Below, piece after piece: positions 1 to 12,229 of a stretch of 64,000 nucleotides of DNA (the stretch's first letter is position 1; the number at the start of each line of letters is the position of its first letter). A program made the position numbers and the translations under genes. Below the pieces are notes generated by a model. It was not told the origin of the DNA and searched no databases. It was given only the letters and a program-made list of their open reading frames with translations. Origin of the DNA: Rhodamnia argentea (taxonomy: Eukaryota; Streptophyta; Magnoliopsida; Myrtales; Myrtaceae); assembly GCF_020921035.1 (NCBI RefSeq), contig NC_063158.1:21686178-21750177 (forward strand), written 5' to 3'.

Positions 1-1654
1 TTTATCTATTTTGTTGGGTATGAAGACTGACTGGGGTCATGGCTGTGAAGCTAAAAGGACAAGCCATAAACGATAACACAAAATTCATAACTTTCATACA
101 ACGTTCACTTTAGTATTATAACTTTTCCATTGATCATTCAAATGCCATAACTAAAATAAAAAAAAAAAGTGCCGAAAATCCAACATGATATGGCACTTGT
201 GGTAAAATTTTGTAATAATAATGACCCTCAATAGATCTTTTGAAAAGTTGTGGTACTTATTTTAAAAAGTTGTGTCACTCAAATGATCGATTGAGAAGTA
301 GAGTAAGCACCAAACAAAAGCTATTGTACTTGTGATGTTCTTGTTCCGTACGGGACCTAAAAAAAGGTTAAAAAGGTTTCCAAGATGGTGGAATCGTAAT
401 ATTCAAACAATTGCACTCTAATGACGAAGCACGGAGGGATGTGATAGCTTTAGCGATCCACGGGCCTTGTCGACGTTTCACTTGAATTGATAAAGTTCCT
501 CGTCAAACACGGCACGTGGCTAGAAAAATTTTCAATTGTGCAATTCTAGAACCCCCAACGAAAGTAACGTATGGTCAAAACAATTGAGCAAAGCACATTC
601 AACGTTTCGGAAGGTCCGTGACTAAAATTCTCTTGTGGTACACCTCACGAGAGCACCAAAGACACGTCGTGCTCAATTGCGTTTCCGGATTCAACACTTC
701 CCTTCTCCGTTTCATCCACCAAATACCAGGAGGCCAATCCAAAACAGTTGCCCATTTTAGCAATCTATTTGCACGTGGAGGAAATGTCGCCAAGTGGGGT
801 TCGAAGGATGGGCAAAAATGGGTAAGTGGAATCCGACATGGCTTTCCCTAGCGGCCGTCAAATGACCGCAACCAAAAGCGAGCCCACCAATAGTTCCACG
901 TGTCGGAACGAGAGGTTTTGTGAGGACATTGGTCAATTCGGGGTGGATTAATTCGCTCTCAGGAGGTGCACCAGTCTGTGCCGAATTAGGTGCGCACCCT
1001 TGATCATATACTGTCCAATCGGCCGTTGCATCGATAGATAAGTATGGTGAATCCTCGAGCGTGTTTGAAAACTTCAAAGAACTTGGGATAGAGCAGCGGC
1101 CGTAACCGATGATCAAGTGTGACGATTGCACCGACTTTGCCCGGATGGGCATGCTTATAGGTCGTACCTTGGTACAAAACTGCGTACGTATCACGGTCAC
1201 AATCCTTTCCGGCTAGAACTTACTTTGTCCACATTGACCATGTCGCCGCAAAAGAAACGTGCGATCTATCCCAACGGCGAGATGAACGGAGATGCAATTG
1301 AGAAACAGAAACAAGACATAAGGATTTACGTATTTTGGTCCTAATGAGCGCGAGACCCTATTTTTACAATTTGAAAATTTATTTTTATTTATTCTCCTTA
1401 TGTATTTATGGATTTGAAGTGACAAAATAATAAAGACGTGAAAAACCTTTAAGAACAACCTCGTCTTCTTGCAAGCCTTGCTTTTATGGGTGATGCAAGC
1501 TTATTCAAAGTTCTCCATATAAGCAATGTGGGGCAATTATTTCCCATGTATTCCATCTTCGCAGCGTCCCGCATCCACTATTTTATGAAGTTTAAGCTTG
1601 TTCGACTCTACACATGAGTTCATTCTTTCCAAAGTCTCCGCCACGAGGTTATTC

Positions 1655-2098
1655 GGGGTGCGTTCGGTTCGGTTTTGGAAATGGGCTTTGAGAAAATCAA
1701 ATGTCCTTAGCCTAAGTGGCTTTAGGAAAATGCAAATGTCCTTTGAAATACAACTTTTGATTAAGTAGTGCTTGGCCCAAAAAAAAAAAAATTGCAAAGG
1801 GTTTTTGGCCACATATCTTTTTTATTTAGTTTTTTTATTGCAAAAAACCAAAATCTCTTTGCCAACCGGGGAAGGGCTCGGGCCGCCGTCGGCCTCGTTG
1901 CCTGGGGTAGGGTGAGCCCCGGTGATAGACGACTTGTCAGGGCCTGGGCCTTCAGCATTCGAAAATGCATTAATGGTGCTTTCAGCATTTCGAAAAATGT
2001 TGAAAGCCCAATGCTGATCCCTATCAAGATTGGGCTTTCAGCCTTTCCAAGGCTGATATTTGGTCACATGCCCCTAAAAAAGGCTTGCTAAACACCCT
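1655..2098. mobile_element. MITE-like element with imperfect terminal inverted repeats
   Basis: The left end begins GGGGTGCGTTCGG and the right end, read on the other strand, begins AGGGTGTTTAGCAAG. This is the type of end seen in hAT and Tourist MITEs. Inside are a GC-rich stretch and repeated words around 'cagcatt' and 'gggctttcag'. No transposase frame is present, so it would be non-autonomous. I could not fix a target-site duplication, so the ends are approximate. Confidence 0.4.
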
Positions 2099-2609
2099 AG
2101 CATTTTTCCAAGTGGCTTGAAGGCCCAAAATCTCTTGAGAAAACTTGATCAAAATGCACATTGTTTTATGTATCCTACATTATACTACTGTTAAAATCAA
2201 TTACCCGAGGTCTTGGCCCAAATCAGGGTCTAATACTCAGCTTTATAAGCCGAACGTCAGCAACTCAAACTTCCAAACATTGCAAAAAACGAGTGATTAG
2301 CCTTTACGTGTCAAAAATTGACTATCGATTTGGGTGGCAATGGGGATGGCAAAAGACTTATTTTGACGAGCAAAACTCATTTTATATATCTGAAGGCGAT
2401 TTGTGCCTTGAGTATCAATGGTGAAACCTTCTTCGACTCTCTATCAATCCTAAGTCAAACTACGTGATGTCTTGACGTCAGTAAGTATCTGGCCCTACTC
2501 ATAAAGGGATTGGAGGGGTGAGGACGCTAGTACCATACGTGTGGCATTTGACTCCCGCGCTCTGCAAAGAAAAAGAACAAAAGTCAAAGAGATGAGGGTT
2601 AGAGATACG

Positions 2610-2840
2610 ACAAAAAAAAAAAAAATGCAATCATAAACTTTTCAATTTCGCCAATTTAACCTAATTGCCTAAACCTTTGGTTGGAATTTTAATGTAGTCA
2701 TTCTGGTCAATTTTCACAGTAAAATCGCCGACACGGCGGTGTGCAATATTAGAGGGGGAAGACTATATTAGAATTTTGTGTAAAGATTTAGAATTAAATT
2801 AACAAAATTAAAAAAAAATTAAGATTGAATTATCATTCGT
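2610..2840. mobile_element. Partial copy of the GC-cored TIR element family
   Basis: The words 'cctaaacc', 'ttggttgg' and the 'cggtcaattttcac / gccgacacggc' area resemble the outer arms of the fuller elements at 24.5-25.06 kb and 51.5-52.1 kb. Only one side is recognisable. It is low-complexity and AT-rich, so the call is tentative. Confidence 0.3.
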
Positions 2841-4176
2841 ACAATAAACTTAAAATTGAATGAGTAATTTTCTCTTCTTTTTTTTTTTTTCCTCTGGTAT
2901 TACCTTTTTTTTTTTTTTTGCAAATAGGGCAAATATAGGTCTTGGAGGCTCGAGACATTGACTTCTTAAGACAGCAAATAGGTCGGCTGCTCACGGTAAC
3001 CCCAAAGCTGCTGCTATCGTGCGTTACGATCAGAAGTTTGGCACAAAAAAACCTAATCCCTAGGATAAGACCAGGATCTACATTTTCTTTTGAATCCAGT
3101 GACAAGCGTCAACGTTGGAACTTACGTTTTTTTTTGCCCTTTAAGGGTTTGCAATGTTCGAAATGAGAAGGATGTGCTGCTTACCTCGGACCTCCCACAG
3201 AAGCAAAAAATGAAATTTTCCTTTTTGTTTTCCCTTTTGGGCAAACTGGAACACATACTTCAACCATCGAAAAGTTGACTTTCATGGTCCATTCCGAGGA
3301 GCTCTAGAGTTGAAGAGCTTATTAAATGCCTTGTGGAAAAACCAATGCTCGTCGAAGCCATCAACGACTTTCGTTAAGCCAGGACAAGTGCCATGTTGCC
3401 AAAAAAAACGGGGCTTTTGTCGGGAATTTGTAGGCCCGGAATCGAAATAATCCGAATTAGAAATAGCCAAAACTAGATAAAAGAGAAGGAGAACTTGCAC
3501 TCGTGTTAGGTGCTACCTTACGGTGCGAAAGTCTAGTGGAGTCCTAACCAAGTAGGACCCGTCTAAATTTCAGGCACTTCTCGAGCTTGCTGACGCACAT
3601 CTTTTGTGTTACCCTTTTTGGGTCAAATGGAGTCCACGATATTACATAAGCGAATAGCTTCTAAAGGTATACGAGAATAATGGAGATACCATCGAGAAGC
3701 TGAGTGATATTATGATGGATTTCCCCTATCTGGGTCTTGAAAATTGTAGATTCAGTACCTAGATAGAAAATGGGTGCCGTTGTAAATCCACCACCGTTTT
3801 TTATTGATTCGTGTTTTGAAAACTAAAATACTAGCGATCAGTTGAGCTGTGAACAAGTCGTTTTGAAATATTTTCTTAACAAAACCCTAGTGTTGATAGT
3901 CGAATGCACTAGCGATGGAAATGCAAACGCTTCACGAACAAGATCGGGTTATCGGTACACACATGTCGATCATTTAACGCGATCAAATAAAAAAGAAAAA
4001 GTTTCTTCTTTTAATTTCCCGTGTGTCTCCAAATGGAAAAGGAGTTATCATAAATTATTGTGCTGTGTGAAATGATTGGTGACAGCCCGGTGAGGTTACG
4101 GGGGACATCACTGTTCTACTGCATGTGCTCCGTGCTCCTCTCTTTTATTCATTTTCTCTGCAATTCTCCTCCTCCA

Positions 4177-4255
4177 TGATTCTCTCTCTCTCTCTCTCTC
4201 TCTCTCTAAAAGGAAGTTTCATTTACAGCGACAAACCCAGCAACAGTTTCCATCT

Positions 4256-4290
<35 letters not shown>
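4177..4290 (+). repeat. Two (CT)n microsatellites in the 5' leader of the armadillo gene
   Basis: CT dinucleotide tracts lie at about 4179-4207 and 4258-4289, and the second runs directly into the ATG at 4291. CT-rich leaders are common in plant genes and often lie in or just upstream of the transcribed 5' UTR. Their position supports transcription starting upstream of about 4180. Confidence 0.7.
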
Positions 4291-4293
<3 letters not shown>

Positions 4294-7200
4294 TCTTTCT
4301 CTGTTTCTTTACCTCCACAAACACCAAAATCTCTTCCGGATCCTCCTCCTCCTTCTCCTGCTTCTTCTTCGTGGCTTCGGTCGTACATGAAGCTCCGACT
4401 ATTCGCTCGCCTGAGGCGGTTCTTGCGCGCCAAAACAGCCGGGAAGTCGCGGAAGCAACCCGGCCTCGTCGGCGTCTCGGCGAGTCGTCGTGGTATCAAT
4501 AGCCAAGACGACGTTGACCGCGGAGGAGGGGACTCCACGATGGAAGACGGTTCGGTCGCGCTGCAGAGAGCGGTGAAGAGAGTCCACTTTGGGAGCGCGG
4601 AGGAGCGACAGGCCGCGGCGGCGGAGATCGTGAGGTTGGCGAGAGAGGACGCGAGGGCGAAGAAGCTGATGGCCGAGCTCGGGGTCGTACAGGCTCTGGT
4701 GGCCATGGTTGGAGTAAACGGAGATGGTGCGCGACGTGGAGCGATTAGAGCTCTGATCGAGCTTGCCAATGGAAATCACACGTAAGTAATTTCGCTCATC
4801 ACATTCAATTTTTTTCCTTTTTTTTTTTTTCCTTTTTTATGAATTCATTTTTCCTTTTTCTTGAGCAATAAAATTTGGATAAACAAGTACTAACGAAAAT
4901 CGGTATAAGCCAAATTCTACGAACAATCAATAGGTTGTAAAGTTTCCAAACAATTGATTAGCTTGGACTATCAAACTTAAGTTTACCAAATATTTACTCG
5001 GGGTTTGACTACCGGTATAGTTTCCGGCGGTTGGTACGGAGCACCGCCCGACCCGTTTCATGCGAACTAAGCTTCCAAAAGGAGTACTCTGAGTAGCCAC
5101 ACGAGCTGGTGATCAATTTTTTTTTTTCTGTGGGTGTTGCCTTAGGAGTTACTCAATGTGGGGCACTAATGAAAGAAATTTTTGTCATGGCATGATCTCA
5201 TATCTCACTTAACAACTATTGTTAGGTCCTAATTTTGGAGGGTTATAGACTTACTTAATCTAATTTAGCACTTTGGGTGAGTAGGTGGTGGGGCTGAGTG
5301 TGGATGAGCTAACTCCTAATCCAACCCAAAATCCGGATTATTAGTTGGGAGGAGCCCATTTAAATTAACTGCTAATTAGGCTCTAGCATAAAAAAATTAC
5401 ATCCATAATTCCTTATGATAGGAATAAGGACATTGAAAATTCTAAAACTTATCACGAAATTATAATTAAGTCCTATAACTTTTTATTGTAATTAAGTCCT
5501 AAAACTTTTCACAAAAATGTAATTGAGTCCTAAAATTTTTATAAGGTGTAATCAAGATTTAAAACTTATCAAACTGATCTAGTCAAGTCGTTTCTTTGAT
5601 TGCAATTTTTTAAATTTATAGGACTCGATAGCACTTTCGTCATAAGTTTTAGGAGCTTATTACACTTTTTAAAAGTTTTAGAACTCGATTATATTTTCGT
5701 GATAAGTTTTAAAACTTTTAGTGTATTTTTTTCAAAAGGAAAAACACTGAAATGATTTTGGGTTTTAGTGGAGCCACATCGGAATCGTCACTCTTTGACT
5801 TTCGCGGATGAATTATGTTTTGTCGATTTCACGGGGCGGTCGTTGGTCTTTCTCTGGATGGGATCTGCGAATTTTGACATTTGAGCCAATGTACACGACA
5901 CCTAATCGCCTATTTTCACACTTAAGTTAGGGAACATTATCGAAAATATTAGGTTACAGGATAAAAGATGCAACAAAGTAAGTTTGAGTCGCATAGGTCA
6001 CGATTTTAAATTTTGTTAAGGGTTGCCCTTCGATCGGAAAAGGTCGCGAGATCCGGAGACCCGCCACTAACGGGGTGATCTAGGCTCCATTGATAAGAGA
6101 CATAATGCGGGAGAAAGCTATAAACCATTTTGTCCTTGAGATTCATTGCCAAATTGTTCGAATCCCACAAATTTTTCATTTTGATATGATATTTGTACCA
6201 TTGAAAACTCCCATCTGTTGACCTAACGCCCTGTCTAGAGATCTTGATTTGAGATTCTCGTTGACTTTGCAGGCATTTTTTTTTAAGATGGGGAGACAAA
6301 TCATATCTATTTTGTAGACAAGCTAGGCCGAGTTTCATTGCACTGAGCTGTCTTGAACGCATGTTGCCAATGTGTCTGACTATTTTTGCAGAGACCCCGA
6401 AGATGAGAGATTCGAAAATTCATGACTATCATGTAGGAAAAATCGCATTGCATATAGAATCGAAAATGCAATACAAGAGATACGGAAAGTGATTTACAGA
6501 ACGATGTTATAGATTCATCTTGATGGCAAAATGACATAAATGATCCCCTTGACTTTGGCACAATATGCAATGTATTATGTAAAAACTTATAATTGATTCA
6601 ATATGATCCATGAACCGTAACTCAGTGTGTAATACGATTCCTAATCTTTTTAATTTATCCAATGTGGTCCATACACTTTTAGAATATGTTCAATTTAGTC
6701 CTTGAACTATAAGGAAATGTTTAATATTGTTCTTAAACTTGAACTAATGGAACAACAATATTGAATATTTTCATAGTTCATGGATTAAATTGAACACGTT
6801 TTAAATTTTTTGAATAATTTGAAAATTTAGTGATCGTATTGCATATTGTGCTATAGTTCAAAGATCACAATGAATAAATTGAAAATGCATGAACAACGTT
6901 ACATATTGAATCAAAATTTAGACATCATTTATGCCATTATTCTAGTTTTTCTATTGTTTTCCTTTGTGATGATCTTTCTTTTGGCAACTACCCTTGTCTG
7001 ACGATTTTGATTCCCCAATCGGCTTTGTCCAGGAACAAGGCTCTCATGGTGGAAGCAGGAATCTTTCTGACACTGCCAAGCAACAAAGACATAGTGGATG
7101 AACAGACAAGACATGAATTCTCAGAACTGCTCTTGTCGCTATCCTCCCTGAAGAACACCCACTTGCCTCCTCTAGAGTCGTCCCAGATATTACCCTTCAC

Positions 7201-7891
7201 GCTGTCCACTCTCGAATCATCCGGTTCAGGGCATGAGACCAAGGAGTCGTGCTTGGGGGCCCTGCACAACCTATCCACAGTCCTAGAGAACGCTTCGAAG
7301 CTGGCCTCGAACGGCGTGGCGGAACCGCTCCTGAGGCTGCCGTCGGCATCGAAGGGCCTGGCGGAGAAGGCCCTGGCCACGCTAGCGAACCTCGTGGTCA
7401 CTTCCCCGGGGAGAAGGGCCCTGGAAGATAGCCCGGTGGTGCCGGATAACCTGATCGAGGTCCTCACGTGGGAAGATCGACCCAAGTGCCAAGAGATCTC
7501 GGCCCACATCTTGATGATCTTGGCTTATCAGAGCGCCACTCAGAGATCGAAGATGGCGAAATCGGGGATCGTCCAGGTTCTTCTCGAGGTGGCCCTGCTA
7601 GGGAGCACGTTGGCCCAGAAGAGGGCCCTGAAGATGCTCCAGTGGTTCAAGGACGAGCGGCAAACGAAGATGGGCCCGCACTCAGGGCCACAGATGGGGA
7701 GGGTCCCGATGGGCTCGCCGGTGCATTACCGGGAGGCCCAAGAAGGGAAGAAGATGATGCAGAGGCTTGTGAGGGAGAGCCTTCACAAGAACATGGAGGT
7801 GATCACTAGAAGAGCCAGTGCTGCTCCTAGTTCTTCTTCAGGGCTTAAAACCTTGGTCATCAGCACAAGCTCTAAAAGCTTGCCCTATTGA
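4291..7891 (+). CDS. Armadillo (ARM) repeat protein, two exons
   Basis: Exons are 4291-4781 and 7033-7891 (donor GTAAGT at 4782, acceptor TCCAG at 7031-7032), giving 449 residues. The join reads ...NGNHT/NKALMVEAG..., the expected continuity of an ARM helix. The N-terminus is a proline/serine-rich, basic tail (residues 1-70, RLRRFLR). It is followed by ARM repeats with typical phrases: AAAEIVRLAREDARAK, LGALHNLST near the middle, CQEISAHILMILAY, and ALLGSTLAQKRALKMLQ near the end. It matches the plant ARM family annotated as U-box 6/7/45-like, but has no U-box, so it is unlikely to be an E3 ligase by itself and more likely a protein-interaction scaffold. The ATG at 4291 follows the CT-rich leader; a second in-frame ATG (MKLRLF, residue 33) could also serve. 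The Ser-rich C-terminus after about residue 420 is typical of the family. The biochemical role is unknown. Confidence 0.88.
5432..5722. mobile_element. Palindromic MITE in the ARM-gene intron
   Basis: The left arm has 'ctaaaacttatcacgaaa' (from about 5442). The right arm ends 'cgtgataagttttaaaac' (to about 5716). The arms are imperfect inverted copies of about 130 bp built from repeated 'aagtcctaaaactt' words. Such AT-rich foldback MITEs without coding capacity are frequent in plant introns. Exact ends and target duplication were not determined. Confidence 0.55.
6523..6942. mobile_element. Second palindromic MITE in the ARM-gene intron
   Basis: The left end reads 'ggcaaaatgacataaatgat'. The right end, on the other strand, reads 'aataatggcataaatgatg'. 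Inside each arm the phrases 'ttgattcaatatg', 'caatttagtccttgaactat' and their inverted partners recur. The element is about 420 bp and ends roughly 90 bp upstream of the exon 2 acceptor (7032), so it lies within reach of the branch point. Confidence 0.55.
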
Positions 7892-8532
7892 TGAATCTTG
7901 AATAAACAAAGAAGCCCCAAAAAAGAAAAGGGCAAAAAGGAGACTATATTTCTTGCATCTTGTGCATTGCCCAGCGAAAAATGTACATCGTGAACGGAAA
8001 TGGATGTCATATGTTCGAAATTCATGATTTTGTTTTGTAGGGTGACTTTTATTTTCCTTTCTAGATTTTTCGCGAAAATTAATATCTTGAATTTTCATTT
8101 GCCATGCATAATACAAAATCTCTCTCAAATATCAATGCGTAGATCATTTACATGAACCTCGAGATGTGGATAATGGTTTTCAATTTCAAATTTGGGAGGG
8201 ACACTCGTAGGTAAATTAGAGCATAAAAAAATGTGCAGCATGGACATGATCACGGGCCGAGCCAAATGTGCTTGATGATCGATATCGGGCGGGCCAAGGC
8301 AAGACGGTTCCGTTAGAGCTCTCGAATTGGCTTGACCCAGCTGAAGAACAACACGGGTTGAAGATGAGCGGGCCTGTCGGAGAGAAATTCATATATTTCG
8401 ATGGTTGATTAATGTGAGTATAATGTCAAAATTCGTATGATATAATGGTTGAGATAAAGTGGGTTTACATATTATGACTTCTCTGGTGAAGGCCGCTCAG
8501 CCGGGAACAGCCTCCACGTCAGCTAGGAGGGA
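7892..8532. other. Intergenic spacer
   Basis: This holds the 3' flank of the ARM gene and the upstream region of the CofD-family gene. I see no coding frame. An AAATAAA-like or AATAAA signal is not clear. The stretch 'ccgaatt...gcttgaccc' near 8330 is unremarkable. Confidence 0.5.
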
Positions 8533-8565
8533 CCCCACATAGGCACGACAGATGCCTACGTGGGG
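8514..8565 (+). promoter_or_regulatory. Hairpin with ACGT cores upstream of the CofD-family gene
   Basis: CCCCACATAGGCA (8533-8545) and TGCCTACGTGGGG (8553-8565) form a 13-bp stem with one mismatch and a 7-nt loop. The right arm contains CTACGTGG, and a second core, CCACGTCAGC, lies at 8514-8523. ACGT cores of this kind are bZIP-type binding sites (G-box/ABRE/C-box). The cluster lies about 145-195 bp before the upstream ATG at 8709, which is a plausible promoter position. Function is inferred. Confidence 0.4.
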
Positions 8566-8708
8566 GTGGTCAGAATTCCAGCATCGGATAACGAGTCAGC
8601 AAAGCCAATTTCCTTGAAGCAGGGAGCTCGTGTTTTTTGCACGGGCACTTAATTTGGACCTGAATTTCCAAATTTTTCCGGTGGTGGGGGCGGCGCAGCT
8701 CCCCGAGT

Positions 8709-11700
8709 ATGGCGGATTGCTGCTTGGGTCCTTCCCTTTGTAACAAGAAGCTTCTTCATTTGCCCACCCACTTCGCTTCTTCTTCTTCTTCTTCCTTTTC
8801 TTCGTCCTCGAGATCTCTCTCGGTGTCCATGGCCTCTCTCCGCTCGCATTCCAATTCTGTCCCCGAGCCCAACCCTACCCAGCCTTCCTTGCTCGTGTTC
8901 TCAGGTCTCCCTCTCTCTTGGCTTTTCGCTGGTCCGCGCATTGTCGAGGTTTATGCTCGATTGGGGCTTATGTTTTTGCTGTTTCTGCTGTTGCTGCTGT
9001 TGTTGTTGCAGGTGGCACTGCGTTCAACGGCGTGGTTGAGGAGCTCAAGAGGTTGACGACTCGCGTCGCTCATGTTCTCCCTGTTTCCGACGACGGAGGC
9101 AGCACTGCCGAAATCGTTCGCGTTCTCGGTAACTCTGCTTCTCGAATGGTTGCGGTCTTTTAGTTTGTAGTGTCAGCCTGTGAGTTGCTTTGCTGCTGTT
9201 CAATCTGTTCTCGGTTGTGGGAGAGAGAAAATTGAAAAATGAGAAGACAGAGCAACACAATTGGTGTCGGCTATGAGACTATTGCCGGCCAGATACAATT
9301 GAAAGTCACTCTGAACAGGCACCAATGGATAGCTGAAGTTAATTTTAGTTATGCAACCAACAGTCATAGTTCTTCATTACATAACTTCATAAAACACTTG
9401 TTCAAAACTCAAGCGCAAGTACCTAGTCAAGATGAGTAATGGGATAAGTCCTTCAGGGCTCTTAGGCCTATTAGAGAGTCCACACACTAAAGTGATTCTC
9501 TTTATGTGCACCCACTTATAAAGACTTCATTTTCCTATCATCTTTGCAATGTTGGGGATCGTTCCAAATGCTTTTAACATTCCGGCCTATACTAACAGAA
9601 ATTTTGTTGGTGAATTTATGGAATGAGAGTTTATGTGAAAATGAATGTAGGTGGGCCGGCTGTTGGAGACATAAGGTCAAGGTGTTTGAGATTGTCGGAT
9701 CAGAGTACTTCGGAGGCCCTTTCTGTCCGAAGATTATTGGGTCATCGCTTGCCACTTGATCCAAAGCTAGCCAAGTCAGACTGGTAGTGCACTCTTCTCA
9801 GTGGTGCTTAATGTTTAGTGTGCTTGGTGTTGATCCTTTTTGCTTTTTGATGACTGATTAAGCCCTTTCTCACTCTGGCCAAAGCTTTAGCGAAGAGGCC
9901 AATTTATTAGTTTCGGTTGCCAAAGTTAACCAACACAGTTTTCCACATGCTGCATCAGGTAGATAGGCATGTAAAACCTCATAAATGGTGGTTTCTATAG
10001 CCAATGATATCCAAGCTTTGCTTCACTGTGCTGTGGATCCTGGTCATTATGCTCATCATATAAGCTGCTGTAAGACTGCAGTTTGCACAGTTTTGTATAT
10101 GAAAGCTGAGTTTTTTTTTTTTTTTTTCAATTGTCTATTGAGTATTTTCACTGCGTAGTATAGATTGCTTAAATGAATCTTCGGATCTTGTTATGTCTTA
10201 CTGTCTGGGGGGGGATTTATGAGTCGGGGATTTGGCAGGTATCAGGTTGTTGAAGGAGATCATTCTTTGTGGGATGGTGTTTCAAGACCTTATCGGGAAA
10301 CGATTAGAGCTTTTCTGGTTTACTTTCAGAATGAGGTATGTTTACTTGGTGTAGTTGTGACAATGTATCAACCCTTGGCTCCTTGTTCTGTCAATTATGG
10401 ACACCTTCCCCTCAAATTCTGTACTTTTAATTAGATCAACTGGATCATGATTTTTTCCATCTAGTCTGTAAAAATTATTCATCTAACCAATATGTTTTTA
10501 TAGTAGCTATGCGAATAGTTTTGTCTAAATTATGTCAACAAACTCAACTGTGATTATCGACTGTCATGATGTCGTGGATATTGTGTTTATTGTATAATGC
10601 TGCACTACCTATATGTTTGTGATGCCGCCGACTGCTACCCTGTTAGTGCGTTTGTTCTATTGAATTTTAAGTGCCTTTTGATCTTCTTCAGAGGATGTAT
10701 GGCTCAAAAGTGGTACATGTTTTGTTAATACAGATCCTTCGGCGTCCTAATGAATCATTTTGTTTTAGCAATGGCAGGTAATTGTTGATATTGTCCCACT
10801 GTATACTGTGATTGTTGTTTGACTCTTTTTAGGAATAAAACAGTGGACCATATCTTTGATGAGTACTTTCTATACATTATTGCTGATAAATTTTACAGAT
10901 GTCCATGCCGACAGTAGGTATCTAGGTGAGATCATGCAGAAGCTCTCTTTTTTTGTGATGCATTGTGTGGTGAGCAATGCACTTACATTTCAAGAGGCTT
11001 TCATGCTTGAAATACATGTGCATTGAGTTTTGTCATGGAAAACTTTGGTGATGAATTACTGTTGGCATATAGAAAATGAAAGAGTATAACTTGAGATAAT
11101 GCCATGGGAAAATGAGCATTTGGAAGAAGTATTTGACCCACTGCTTACATTTACCCATATCATTGAATTAACCCTTTCATTTCCTGAACTTTTAAGATCA
11201 CTCTCCACTTTATTTGAAGTTGTGAGAGCAGTTTTAAGGTTGTCCTTTATAGTCCCTATTGAGTTGTTGTTGGTCTTCACTGCTAGAGAATATATGTTAA
11301 GTACTTGACATGATATGAGGTTGATCTTATGTGATAACTTTTAAACCAATGAATTACTTTTTTAGTTGTCTGAAACTAACAACTATTGCAAACGCATCGG
11401 GTGTGCCATTTTATGTTGTGACTTTGCATAAATGTTATTGTGGTACTTAAAAGTTTGGCTTTCTTATTTATTTGGTTGAAAAAAAGGAAGATTTGGCATC
11501 CCCATTCATCAATATCAATAATTTATGTTCTTCTAGATTTACTGACTCTTTAATTCCTGCAGCATTGGGAATTTTTTCTTTGCAGGAGCTCGCGTATTTT
11601 TTCAGTCTTTAGACGCTGCAATTTTCTTGTTTTCACGTGTCTCAGATATTCCATCTGAAAGCTTGGTTCTCCCAGTAATTTCTACCAATGACAGGCTCAC

Positions 11701-12195
11701 CCTGGGATGTGAATTATGGGTATCAATTTCCATCTCACAACTGATGTTGTGGACATTTGCTTGAAAATGATTTCTTTACTCTTAATTACCTTTTGACATG
11801 GTTACATGTCCCATTAATGCCATCTAATGGTCCTTATAAATGTCTGTTATGAGATATGTGCTTTGAGACACATTGGCATTATTTTCTTGTTTCCCATTTG
11901 AGACTCTAGACTTGATACATGACTTGTTGCCAGATCTTAAGTTTAGACCTTCTTCTTGAATGCGGATACTTATTTTCTGGAAAGAACTAGAATTGATAAT
12001 CTCTCCTGACTTTTGTTTGTTGGCTTCATATCCTAGTTGGATAGCACACTCCAGCAAACTTCTTGTGGGATATCAAGTTTGAGATTATACCATCTTCCGC
12101 TGGCTCTATCGAAAATTGTCTTTGATGTTTGCTCCACAATTGCGAAGAAACGAACAATTTTCCGCGAACAAAGCTTGATTTTGGCTTCTTCTTCT

Positions 12196-12229
<34 letters not shown>

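Larger units (their letters stand above)
1..4176. other. Intergenic region with no clear gene
   Basis: AT-rich DNA with many poly-A and poly-T runs. I find no open frame that resembles a plant protein convincingly. The one longer frame (757-1200, minus) is listed under rejected items. Parts of the stretch are transposon debris, annotated separately at about 1655-2098 and 2610-2840. A GC-rich patch near 1868-1945 belongs to the first of these. The last part (about 4080-4176) probably contains the promoter of the armadillo gene, but no clear TATA box is visible. Confidence 0.5.

Noticed and set aside
757-1200. Minus-strand frame of 147 codons with a phrase IGGLAFGCGH, weakly like aspartyl proteases
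   Set aside because: Only one short phrase resembles the family (FGCGH). No DTGS/DSGT catalytic motif is seen in any frame nearby, and the rest of the frame does not align in my reading.
4206-4769. 187-codon minus-strand frame
   Set aside because: Antisense shadow of the ARM-gene exon 1; it contains a translated CT repeat (RERERE).
6157-6170. GTTCGAATCCC, B-box-like, possible tRNA
   Set aside because: No A box upstream at tRNA spacing and no cloverleaf can be drawn around it.
6988-7509. 173-codon minus-strand frame
   Set aside because: Antisense shadow of ARM-gene exon 2 in GC-rich coding DNA.
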